Position numbers and translations under genes: made by a program
In this document: one piece after another, positions 34,685-42,361 of the stretch
Layout: each line of letters opens with the position of its first letter
How positions within the stretch are numbered: position 1 is the stretch's first letter
Origin: DASZJY01 sp036260255
GTDB taxonomy: Bacteria; Actinomycetota; Acidimicrobiia; Acidimicrobiales; AC-14
DNA length: 64,000 nt
Direction of reading: 5' to 3'
Assembly (NCBI GenBank): GCA_036260255.1
Contig: DATAAF010000097.1
Span: forward strand, 1 to 64,000
Notes under the pieces: model-generated
Databases searched by the model: none
Seen by the model: the letters and a program-made list of their open reading frames with translations, nothing else
What the model was told of the DNA's origin: nothing

Positions 34685-36324
34685 GCGACGACGCCGCCGA
34701 CGCCGTCGTCATCGGCGCCGGCCACAACGGATTGGTCGCCGCCAACCTTCTCGCCGACGCCGGCTGGGACGTCGTCGTCCTCGAAGCCCAGCCCGAGCCG
34801 GGTGGGGCGGTGCGCAGCGCCGAGCTGACCCGCCCGGGCTTCGTCCACGACCTGTTCAGCGCCTTTTACCCGCTGGCCGCCGCCTCCCCGGTGCTGCGGC
34901 GCCTGGACCTGGTGGCGTTCGGGCTGCGCTGGCGCCGGGCGCCCCGGGTGCTCGCCCACCCCACTCCGGACGGCCGGTGCGCCGTCCTGTCGACCGACAT
35001 CGAGGAGACGGCCCGCTCCCTCGACACCTACGCCGCCGGGGACGGGGACGCCTGGCGCCGCCTCTACGGCGAGTGGCAGCAGGTCGGCGACGGCATCGTC
35101 GGCGCCCTCCTCGGCCCCTTCCCCCCCGTCGTCCCCGCCGTCGGGCTGGCGGCGCGGCTGGGGCCCGGCGGCCTGGTGCGGTTCGCCCGGCGTCTGCTGC
35201 TGCCGGCACGCCGCTTCGCCGACGAGGAGTTCGGCGGCGCCGGCGGGGGGCTCCTCATCGCCGGGAACACCCTCCACACCGATCTGTCGCCCGAGTCGGC
35301 CACCGGGGCGCTCTTCGGGTGGCTGCTGTCCTCGCTCGGCCAGCAGTACGGGTTCCCCGTCCCCGAAGGTGGCGCCGGGCAGCTCGCCGCCGCGCTGGCT
35401 CGCCGGCTGGAGTCACGCGGGGGACGGGTGGAGTGTGGCGTGCGGGTCGTGAAGGTGCGGGTGCGAGGCGGCCGGGCGGTGGGGGTGACGACGGCGGACG
35501 GCACCGAGATCGGCGCCCGCCGGGCAGTGCTCGCCGACGTGGTCGCGCCGCAGCTGTTCCTCGACCTGGTGGGACCGGACCACCTCCCGGGCGACTTCCT
35601 CGAAGACGTCCGCCGCTTCGAGTTCGACCACGCCACCGTGAAGGTGGACTGGGCGCTCGACGGGCCGATCCCCTGGGAGAGCGAGGAACCCCGAGGCGCC
35701 GGCACCGTCCATCTCGGCGACAGCATGGACGAGCTCACGCTCTACTCTGCCGAGCTGGCGACCGGGCGGCTGCCACGGCACCCGTTCCTCGTCCTGGGCC
35801 AGATGACGACGGCCGACCCGACCCGCTCGCCGCCGGGGACGGAGACGGCGTGGGCCTACACCCACGTCCCCCGGCGGCCTCGAGGGGACGCCGCCGGCGA
35901 GCTCCGAGGGACGTGGGACGACAGCGAGGGCGACCGCTTCGCCGATCGCATGGAGGCCCGCATCGAGCGGCTCGCCCCCGGGTTCCGGCAGCGGGTCCTG
36001 GCCCGCCACGTCATGACCCCACCCGTCCTCGCCGGCGCCAACCAGAGCCTGGTCGACGGGTCGGTCAACGCGGGGACGGCACAGCTGCACCAACAGCTGG
36101 TGTTCCGGCCGGTGCCCGGGCTGGCCCGCCCGGAGACACCGGTGCGCGGGCTCTACCTGGCGTCGGCGTCCGCCCACCCGGGGGGAGGCGTCCACGGGGC
36201 CCCGGGCGCCAACGCGGCTCGGGCCGCCATCGGCGGCGCACACCGCCGCCGGCGGCTCCTCGCCGTCGCCGCCACGGCGGCGGTGGCGTCAGCCGTCCGG
36301 CGCCGCCATCCCGGGCCCGCCTGA
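34681..36324 (+). CDS. FAD-dependent phytoene-desaturase-like oxidoreductase
   Basis: 547 residues. The FAD dinucleotide motif VVIGAGHNGLVAANLLADAG lies at 9-28, followed by VVVLEAQPEPGGAV. YGFPVPEGGAGQLAAALARR and ASAHPGGGVHGAPGANAAR are the conserved segments of the NAD(P)/FAD-dependent CrtI/RetSat-like family. The substrate is unknown; no carotenoid genes are nearby. A basic helix (HRRRRLLAVAATAAVASAVR) ends the protein and may associate with the membrane. GTG start overlapping the previous stop. Confidence 0.88.
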   Translation: MSDDAADAVVIGAGHNGLVAANLLADAGWDVVVLEAQPEPGGAVRSAELTRPGFVHDLFSAFYPLAAASPVLRRLDLVAFGLRWRRAPRVLAHPTPDGRCAVLSTDIEETARSLDTYAAGDGDAWRRLYGEWQQVGDGIVGALLGPFPPVVPAVGLAARLGPGGLVRFARRLLLPARRFADEEFGGAGGGLLIAGNTLHTDLSPESATGALFGWLLSSLGQQYGFPVPEGGAGQLAAALARRLESRGGRVECGVRVVKVRVRGGRAVGVTTADGTEIGARRAVLADVVAPQLFLDLVGPDHLPGDFLEDVRRFEFDHATVKVDWALDGPIPWESEEPRGAGTVHLGDSMDELTLYSAELATGRLPRHPFLVLGQMTTADPTRSPPGTETAWAYTHVPRRPRGDAAGELRGTWDDSEGDRFADRMEARIERLAPGFRQRVLARHVMTPPVLAGANQSLVDGSVNAGTAQLHQQLVFRPVPGLARPETPVRGLYLASASAHPGGGVHGAPGANAARAAIGGAHRRRRLLAVAATAAVASAVRRRHPGPA

Positions 36325-36379
36325 GGCCGCCTCGGCGGGGCCGGTGGTGAATCGGCGTCGGAGCCGGCGGGGCCAGCCG

Positions 36380-36889
36380 CCGGAGGCGGGCGAGCGCGAC
36401 AGGCGGGAAGAGCACAACCGCACAGGAGGCCGGCGGGGACGAGGGCGGCCGCCGTGACCGGGCCGATGGCGTCGATGGCGACGCCGGCCACGACCACGTC
36501 GGCGACCTCCGCCGCCCGGCTCGGTTCTCACCAGGCGCATGGGCGACGGTGATGACGATGGAAGGGACGACGGGCTGGGTGAAGAAGGGGCCTGCCAGTC
36601 CACGTGGCACGACCGGGTGACGACGGCGATGGGCACCGACGCACGCCCGGACCTCTCGGAGCGGACGGTGCTGGCGGCGACGAGGACGGCGTCGGCACGC
36701 GAGCGCAGCAGGGCGCAGCGCGCTTGGCGCCCGCTCCGCCGAGCCCGCCGGACCGGGCCCCGACGGCGGCGGCGCCGTCGACGCCGGCGACCATGTCGAG
36801 GCGGACCGACGGCCCGCCGGCAGCCGCAGGGAGGTCACCGTGGACCTCGAGGGGGTCGACCCGATCGACTGGCGGGGGAGGACGCGCAT
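36380..36889 (-). pseudogene. RibD C-terminal-type pyrimidine reductase remnant
   Basis: No single frame is open, yet reading the minus strand across frames gives the family in order: MRVLP (36889), then VDRVDPLEVHGDLPAAAGG and MVAGVDGAAAVGARSGGLGG, then ALLRSRADAVLVAASTVRSE with VPIAVVTRSCHVDWQAP, then FFTQPVVPSIVITVAHAPGE and AEVADVVVAG. At least four indels separate them and the C-terminal part is lost. The family (DHFR-like, RibD C domain) reduces pyrimidines or related compounds. The ATG overlaps the stop of the upstream gene as TGATG, so it was once translationally coupled. 36325-36379 shows nothing else. Confidence 0.75.
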
Positions 36890-37854
36890 CAGGCGACGAG
36901 CGCGGCCCGCCGGATCGTGAAGAAGTCGAGCGCGGCTCGGCGCTGGTCGGGGGCGTCGACCAGCTCGCCGAAGCGGAGGATGGCGCCCCGGAACACGGTC
37001 GAGTTCCAGAGCTCGCTCAGCCCCTCCTCCAGGGCGACCGAGAGCACGTAGAGGTAGGGCTCGGAGACGGCGGCGTCACCCGGCGACGCCCCGAACGTGG
37101 CTCGCACCTCCGGCGCCAGGCAGTCGAAAGCGGCGTCGAAGTGCTCGGGCCACAGCTGGACGCGTGATGGGTCGCTCGACTGCGGCTGCGCCCGCAGCTC
37201 CTCCAGGACCGACCAGGCGAACCCGTACCAGTCACCCAGGAAGGCGGCGGCCTCGGGGTCGACCGCCAGCTGCTCGTCGGGGTCCCCGAGGGGAGGGACG
37301 TCGAACCCCTCGGCGCCGGCAACGTCGGGTTCGCCGTCGAGGACGAACCGGGCGGCCCGGGCCACCGATGTGATCGGCTCTCCGGAGGCGCGGTCGCCCG
37401 TCTGCCGCACGAGCTCGGCACCCTGCACCCGTATCTGCTCGTCGGAGCCGAAGAACGGCGTGCCGAATCCCCTCATCGTCCATCGCAGGGCGATCTTCCC
37501 GTTGGCCCGGCGGCGGGCGGGCGAGAGCACGTACACCGCGAGGCGGTGGAGGGTGAGTCGGGTCTCGACCAGCGCGGCGGGTGCGGCGGGGAGCCGTCGG
37601 CGCGCGCCAAGCCAGCGGTCGGCCGCCCAGGAGGCGCGGCTCGGACGGGTCGAGAGCCACTGGTCCCACGTCAGGTCGGCGTTGGCCACCGGGCTGACGA
37701 CGGGACGGCCGGGCGCCCGTGCTCCGAGGGAGACGGGGTCGTCGGCGAACCATGCGCCGTCCTGAACGGCCGGCGGTGAGGGCTCGAGGACCCTGGCCTC
37801 GAACTCGTCGCCGAGGACCTGCTGGGCTTCGGCGCGGGCGTCGCGAGCGCGCAT
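36889..37854 (-). CDS. Conserved hypothetical protein (321 residues)
   Basis: A soluble protein with no signal or membrane segment. Its most conserved-looking region is RRANGKIALRWTMRGFGTPF followed by FGSDEQIRVQGAELV. The C-terminal half is helical (LNSTVF-type loop, then FRGAILRFGELVDAPDQRRA). I recognise no family. ATG at 37854 is chosen; an upstream frame lacks coding character. It is coupled to the decayed reductase gene downstream. Confidence 0.65.
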   Translation of the reverse strand: MRARDARAEAQQVLGDEFEARVLEPSPPAVQDGAWFADDPVSLGARAPGRPVVSPVANADLTWDQWLSTRPSRASWAADRWLGARRRLPAAPAALVETRLTLHRLAVYVLSPARRRANGKIALRWTMRGFGTPFFGSDEQIRVQGAELVRQTGDRASGEPITSVARAARFVLDGEPDVAGAEGFDVPPLGDPDEQLAVDPEAAAFLGDWYGFAWSVLEELRAQPQSSDPSRVQLWPEHFDAAFDCLAPEVRATFGASPGDAAVSEPYLYVLSVALEEGLSELWNSTVFRGAILRFGELVDAPDQRRAALDFFTIRRAALVA

Positions 37855-37956
37855 GGCGCGCAGTCTCCCGCGCCGATCGATCGATACGTGTAACGACCGC
37901 GAGCCCGGCCGGGTATGGCGCCTGGTGCACGAGTTCCTGTTCGTCGTCCACACGCC

Positions 37957-38055
37957 AAGTACGACGTCATCGTCATCGGCTCCGGCGCCGCGGATCGCAC
38001 CCTCACGTGGGCCATGCCCCGACGGAAGACGGATCGCCCGCTCGTTTGTGGGCCC
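37957..38055 (+). pseudogene. GMC-oxidoreductase-like 5' remnant
   Basis: About 33 codons read KYDVIVIGSGAADRTLTWAM, close to the FAD-binding N-terminus of GMC oxidoreductases (YDVIVIGSGAGGGTLAWAL type). After that the similarity ends within a few residues. No start codon context or remaining domain is found in the 260-bp gap, so it appears to be a fragment of a lost gene. Confidence 0.45.
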
Positions 38056-38114
38056 GTCCGCCTGGGTAGTCGGCGCGGCGAGGGTCTGACCGGGCCCGCC
38101 GGGAGGAGAGCGCT

Positions 38115-38525
38115 GTGGCCGACCCCAACGACGAAGCCTTGCTGCGGGACGCCGCCCTCGAGGAGGAGGGCATTCCCGAGCTCGAGGACCAGCCGGTCGG
38201 CAAGGTCCTGTCGGGCGAGACCCCGGAAGGCGTGGTGCCGCCCCGGGACTACCCGCTCGGTGCGGAGGAGTTCGGCACCACTGCGGCCGAGGACGCGATG
38301 GGTGAGAGCCTGGCCCAGCGGGTCGCCCGTGAGGTGCCCGACCGTCCCGTCGGGGAGGGGCTCGACGACGAGGACGAGGCCCTGGCCGGCCGCCTGGTGC
38401 AGCCCGATCTCGGCGTCGTCGACGTGGCCGGCCTCAGCGCCGAGGAGGAGGCGATGCACGTCGAGGGCGAGCCCGGCGGCCTCGGCGGGGGTTGGCCCGG
38501 GTACCTGCAGGACGAGCACGAGTGA
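38115..38525 (+). CDS. DUF5709-like acidic protein
   Basis: 136 residues, strongly acidic. The tandem features PPRDYPLGAEEFGTTAAEDA and GESLAQRVAREVPD resemble DUF5709 proteins of actinobacteria. Function unknown. GTG start with GGGAGGAG seven to fourteen bases upstream. Confidence 0.7.
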   Translation: MADPNDEALLRDAALEEEGIPELEDQPVGKVLSGETPEGVVPPRDYPLGAEEFGTTAAEDAMGESLAQRVAREVPDRPVGEGLDDEDEALAGRLVQPDLGVVDVAGLSAEEEAMHVEGEPGGLGGGWPGYLQDEHE

Positions 38526-38573
38526 CCCGCCGCTGACGTTCCCCGGCAGGGCGCGACGAGCGCCCTCTGGCGC

Positions 38574-38579
38574 TACCGT
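38574..38579 (+). promoter_or_regulatory. -10 box of the Nudix gene
   Basis: TACCGT ends ten bases before the ATG at 38590 and is consistent with a leaderless or very short leader transcript. Confidence 0.4.
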
Positions 38580-38589
38580 CGGTGGGCGC

Positions 38590-39300
38590 ATGAGCGAGAG
38601 CGGCCCGGGTCCCGCCGCCTCGGCCCACGACCTCCTGCGGTGGAGCGAGGCGCTGGCCGGCATCGCCCGCACCGGGCTCGGGTTCTCCGACAACCTCTAC
38701 GAGCGCGAGCGGTTCGAGGAGGTGCTCCGCGTCGCCGCCGATATGCGGGTGGCGGCCGGCCTGGCGCGGTCACCGGACATGGTGGTCGAGGAGTGGCTGC
38801 GGCACGTCGGCGACGGCGTGGCGGGCTACGTCACGCCCAAGGTGGCGGTGGGCGCGGTCGTGGGCAACGACCGCAACCAGATGCTGCTCGTGCAGCGCGC
38901 CGACTCGGGAGCATGGTTGTACCCGACGGGCTGGGCCGACGTCGGCTACTCGGCGTCCGAGGTGGCGGTCAAGGAGGTCCTCGAGGAGACGGGGATGGAG
39001 GTCGAGCCCCTCCGCCTGATCGCCGTGCTCGACGGGCTGCGGCTGGGCTTCACGCGCGTCCCCCTCTATTCGCTGGTGTTCCACTGCCGGGTGCTGGGCG
39101 GGAGCCTTCGTTGCCATCCGCTCGAATGCCTCGACGTGGGGTGGTTCGACGAGGAGGGCCTGCCCTCGCCTCTCGCCGGCGGCGACCGCTGGCGCCAGCA
39201 GGCGTTCAAGGCGGTCCGCGGTGAGCCGGTGCACGTGCTCTTCGACCCACCACGCCAGCCGCCGTGGCGGCTCGAGCACCGAACCGACGAGGCCGGCTGA
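38590..39300 (+). CDS. Nudix hydrolase with N-terminal helical domain
   Basis: 236 residues. The N-terminal 70 residues (DLLRWSEALAGIARTGLGFS, then NLYERERFEEVL) form the helical region found in ADP-sugar/ADP-ribose-type Nudix proteins with an N-terminal extension. The Nudix box reads GWADVGYSASEVAVKEVLEE with TG following: the REUxEExG core is present as KEVLEETG. The first Glu of the box is replaced by Tyr. A nucleotide-sugar or ADP-ribose substrate is likely but not shown. Confidence 0.85.
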   Translation: MSESGPGPAASAHDLLRWSEALAGIARTGLGFSDNLYERERFEEVLRVAADMRVAAGLARSPDMVVEEWLRHVGDGVAGYVTPKVAVGAVVGNDRNQMLLVQRADSGAWLYPTGWADVGYSASEVAVKEVLEETGMEVEPLRLIAVLDGLRLGFTRVPLYSLVFHCRVLGGSLRCHPLECLDVGWFDEEGLPSPLAGGDRWRQQAFKAVRGEPVHVLFDPPRQPPWRLEHRTDEAG

Positions 39301-39370
39301 CGCAGGGCCCGACCGGGCACGGACTAGGTTTCGTCAGTCCCGACGGGCGCGCACGTCGACAGGAGGGCTC

Positions 39371-40885
39371 GTGGGCTTGAAGCGGTCCAGGGACGGCGCC
39401 GCCGACCCGATGCAGGTCGTGTCCCGGTTCCTCGACGCTGCCAATCATCACGACGCCGACGCCCTGCGGGCGTGCGTGCATCACGACTTCGAGAGCATCC
39501 AGCCCATCCACCCGGGGCGGAACTTCCGAGGCTCGGGGCAGCTCATCAGCAACTGGAACGCGATCTTCGAGGCCGAGCCCGGGTTCCGCCTCACCGTCCT
39601 CCGCAGCGCCGTCGCCGACAACACCGTGTGGGTCGAGGTGCACGGTGCCGGCGACTCCGCCGAGGCGGCCGGGATCTTCATCGTCGGCGTGGAGGAAGGG
39701 CGCATCCGCTGGATCCGCGTCTACAGCGACCTAGTCGAGCCCGCTCCTGCGCCCGAAGTCGTTCCTGCCGTCGAGGTCGCTTCCGCTGGCGAGATCGAGG
39801 TCGCCGCCGGGCCCGAGGAGGAGGGGGCCGAGCCCGGTGTTGCGGCGGCCGAGGGTGCGGTCACGGCGCCCGAGGGCGCTTCCGACGAGCCGGCGGCGGC
39901 CGCCGACGACAAGGACGCGGCGGTCGCCGCCGTCGCGGTGGGCGACGCGCCTGAGGCCTTCGAGTCCCGGCCGCTCCGGCTGGTCGAGTCGGCGGCGGGC
40001 GGGCGTGAGGTCGAGGCGGAGCACGCGGCCGAGCCGGCGGCCGCCGCCGCCCTCCGCCTGGTCTCCGAAGAAGGGCCCGACGAACCCGCGAGCCCGGGTG
40101 GCGCCGAGCCTGAAGAGGTGCCCGAGGTCGCCGCCGACGCGGCCGACGCCGATGGGGCGACGGCACCGGAGGGCGAGGCGAAGCCCGTCGACCACGCCGA
40201 GGACGCGGACGCTGGAGCCGAGGTCGGGGAGATCGACGTGCTGGCCACCACAGACGATGAGGCGGGGGTCCCCGAGACCGAGGACGTGCCCGGGGAGCGG
40301 GCGGAGGCGGCGGACGCGGGGGTCGGGGAGATCGACGAGCTGGCCACCACAGACGATGACGCTGGGGGCCTCGAGACCAAGGAGCCGGCGGAAGCGGCCG
40401 ACGCCGCGGACGAGGCCGCCGCCGAGGGGCGGCCCGAGCTCGAAACTGACGACGCCCCCTCCGTCGACACGGCGGAGACGGCCGAGGCCGCGGAGACGGC
40501 CGAGACGACGGAGATTATCGAGGCAGCCGAGGCCGCCGACGACGAGCGGCCGGAGCTCGAGGGTGACGACGCCACCGCGCTCGACACGAACGAGACGGCG
40601 GAGACGGCGGAGACGGCGGCAACGGCGGAGACCGCAGGAACGGCGGACGCGGCCGACACGACGGAAGTGGCGGCGAGCACTGAGACGGCCGACGAGCTCG
40701 AGGACGAGGAGCCCGCCGAAGAGCAGCTCGTCGCCGAGAGCGTCGACGGCGGTTCGACACCGCAGGTGGTCGAGCCGACCTCGCCGCCCCTTCCCCGGTC
40801 TGACGGGGGGCGCCCCCTGCGTGAGGAGGACAAGCCGCCCTCGCGCCGGAGGTGGCGGTGGATGCGGGGCTCGCCCGGTGGCTGA
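39371..40885 (+). CDS. SnoaL/NTF2-like domain with long acidic repeat tail
   Basis: 504 residues. Residues about 10-125 are an NTF2-like fold (QVVSRFLDAANHHDADALRA, FRLTVLRSAVADNTVWVEV, RIRWIRVYSDLVE). The remaining 370 residues are Ala/Glu/Asp/Thr low complexity. It contains a tandem unit (VGEIDVLATTDDEAG at 40228 and VGEIDELATTDDDAG at 40324, 32 codons apart) and later ETAETAE-type runs. It ends with a basic RRRWRWMRG patch. GTG start with AGGAGGG. Function of the tail is unknown. Confidence 0.75.
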   Translation: MGLKRSRDGAADPMQVVSRFLDAANHHDADALRACVHHDFESIQPIHPGRNFRGSGQLISNWNAIFEAEPGFRLTVLRSAVADNTVWVEVHGAGDSAEAAGIFIVGVEEGRIRWIRVYSDLVEPAPAPEVVPAVEVASAGEIEVAAGPEEEGAEPGVAAAEGAVTAPEGASDEPAAAADDKDAAVAAVAVGDAPEAFESRPLRLVESAAGGREVEAEHAAEPAAAAALRLVSEEGPDEPASPGGAEPEEVPEVAADAADADGATAPEGEAKPVDHAEDADAGAEVGEIDVLATTDDEAGVPETEDVPGERAEAADAGVGEIDELATTDDDAGGLETKEPAEAADAADEAAAEGRPELETDDAPSVDTAETAEAAETAETTEIIEAAEAADDERPELEGDDATALDTNETAETAETAATAETAGTADAADTTEVAASTETADELEDEEPAEEQLVAESVDGGSTPQVVEPTSPPLPRSDGGRPLREEDKPPSRRRWRWMRGSPGG

Positions 40886-40900
40886 GCCCGCCCTGAGCGG

Positions 40901-42361
40901 TCAGGGCCCGGCGGGGCCGACGTACCGGTAGAAGCGCACGCCGTCGAGCGTGCCGGCCAGCTGGTACTGGTGGCGGATGCGCTCCCAGAGGGCGGTGCGT
41001 TCGAGCGGGTAGTACTCCGAGTTGCGGATGCCGGCGGGGCTGGTGTCGACGATGAGGTCGGCGGGGTGGGCCCGGAGGTCGTGGTCGAGCATCGCCCACC
41101 CCCCGGGGAGCCCGTCGCCGGGGTCGCCGGTGCCCGGGTCACGCCCGCCCGAGTTCCCCGTGAGGAACCCGGTGTGTATGAACCGGGTCGCCGGCTCCCG
41201 GTCGGCGGCCCAGTAGATCTCGGGGAACTCCCCCCACACGAGCACCGTGTCGTGGGGATGGGTGATGCGGCGCACCTCGGCGACGATGGCGCCGTAGGGC
41301 AGGAGGCCGCGTTCGTTGGGAGGCAGGAATGCCACCGCGCACATCACCGCGGCGGACACGGCCATGGCACCGGTCGCCGCCCGACGCGCCAGCGTGCCGA
41401 CCGAGGGAAGGGCGGCGGCGGCGAGGAGGACGAGCGGCGGGAGCAGCTGCAGGTAGTAGTGGCCGAAGAAGCGCAGACCGGCGAGGACGCCGACGGCGCC
41501 GCCGGCCAGCCACAGCCACAGGTCGACGCCCACCGCCCGCCGCCGGGCGGACTCCCCGGCGAGCACGAACAGGGCGAGGTTGATGCCGAGGAAGGCGCCG
41601 GTCATGCCGAGGCCCCGCACGATCGTGGCCCCCACCGATCCCCGCAGGGCGAGGTAGCCACCGTTGCCGGTGACCGTCCACAACAGGAAGTCCGACGGCC
41701 CGAAGGCGATGGCGGTGACGGCGATCACCGCGGAGCCGGCGCCCAGGGCCCGGGCGAGGAGCTGCCATCCTCCCGACCGGTAGAGCAGCCAGGCGATGGG
41801 CAGTGCGGTGGTGACGGCGGTCTGCTTGCAGAGGCAGGCGATCGCCAGCCAGAGGCCGGCCTGGGCGGCCCTGCCCCGACCCGCCGCGACCACGGCCGCC
41901 GTCATGGGCAGGAGCATGAACACCTCGAAGCCGGCGGCCTGGGTGTCGGCCGGGAAGAAGGCGACACTGGCCAGGAGGAAGAGCGTGGCCGCGCCGTAAG
42001 CGGCCCGCCGGCTCCGGTAGCGGCGCTGCGCCTCGGCGGCGAGGAGGGCGGCGGTGGCGGCCAGCACCAGGGCGGCTATCGCCCTTACCGGGCGGAGGTC
42101 CCGGCTGCCGGTCACCTCGGCCACCGCCGCGTACACGTAGGGGACGACCGGCGGCTTGCGATCGGCCGTGTCGCGGTAGAGGCGGCCTCCCCGGTCGATG
42201 ACCATCGCCATCGTGGCCAAGCTGGCCTCGTCGGAGTTGAACAGGTGGACGGTCAGCCCCGGCAGGTGGAGGGCGAGCGACGCGGCGGCGAGCACCGCCA
42301 GGAGGCGGACGCCGACGAGGCGGCGCACCGGCGCCGGCGGCCGGTCCTCCTGCGCTCTCAT
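40901..42361 (-). CDS. GT39/ArnT-like membrane glycosyltransferase
   Basis: 486 residues with about nine to ten membrane helices. The first periplasmic loop LFNSDEASLATMAMVIDRGG carries the acidic DE motif typical of polyprenol-phosphate-dependent GT-C enzymes, and LYRDTADRKPPVVPYVYA matches ArnT/PMT-type proteins. It probably moves a sugar from a lipid carrier to an envelope acceptor; donor and acceptor are unknown. ATGA overlap with the upstream 650-residue membrane protein indicates an operon. Confidence 0.83.
   Translation of the reverse strand: MRAQEDRPPAPVRRLVGVRLLAVLAAASLALHLPGLTVHLFNSDEASLATMAMVIDRGGRLYRDTADRKPPVVPYVYAAVAEVTGSRDLRPVRAIAALVLAATAALLAAEAQRRYRSRRAAYGAATLFLLASVAFFPADTQAAGFEVFMLLPMTAAVVAAGRGRAAQAGLWLAIACLCKQTAVTTALPIAWLLYRSGGWQLLARALGAGSAVIAVTAIAFGPSDFLLWTVTGNGGYLALRGSVGATIVRGLGMTGAFLGINLALFVLAGESARRRAVGVDLWLWLAGGAVGVLAGLRFFGHYYLQLLPPLVLLAAAALPSVGTLARRAATGAMAVSAAVMCAVAFLPPNERGLLPYGAIVAEVRRITHPHDTVLVWGEFPEIYWAADREPATRFIHTGFLTGNSGGRDPGTGDPGDGLPGGWAMLDHDLRAHPADLIVDTSPAGIRNSEYYPLERTALWERIRHQYQLAGTLDGVRFYRYVGPAGP

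Noticed and set aside
36065..36889. A 274-codon minus-strand gene
   Set aside because: Its translation is Pro/Arg/Ser-rich and non-protein-like over most of its length. The better explanation is the frame-scrambled pyrimidine reductase read across three frames.
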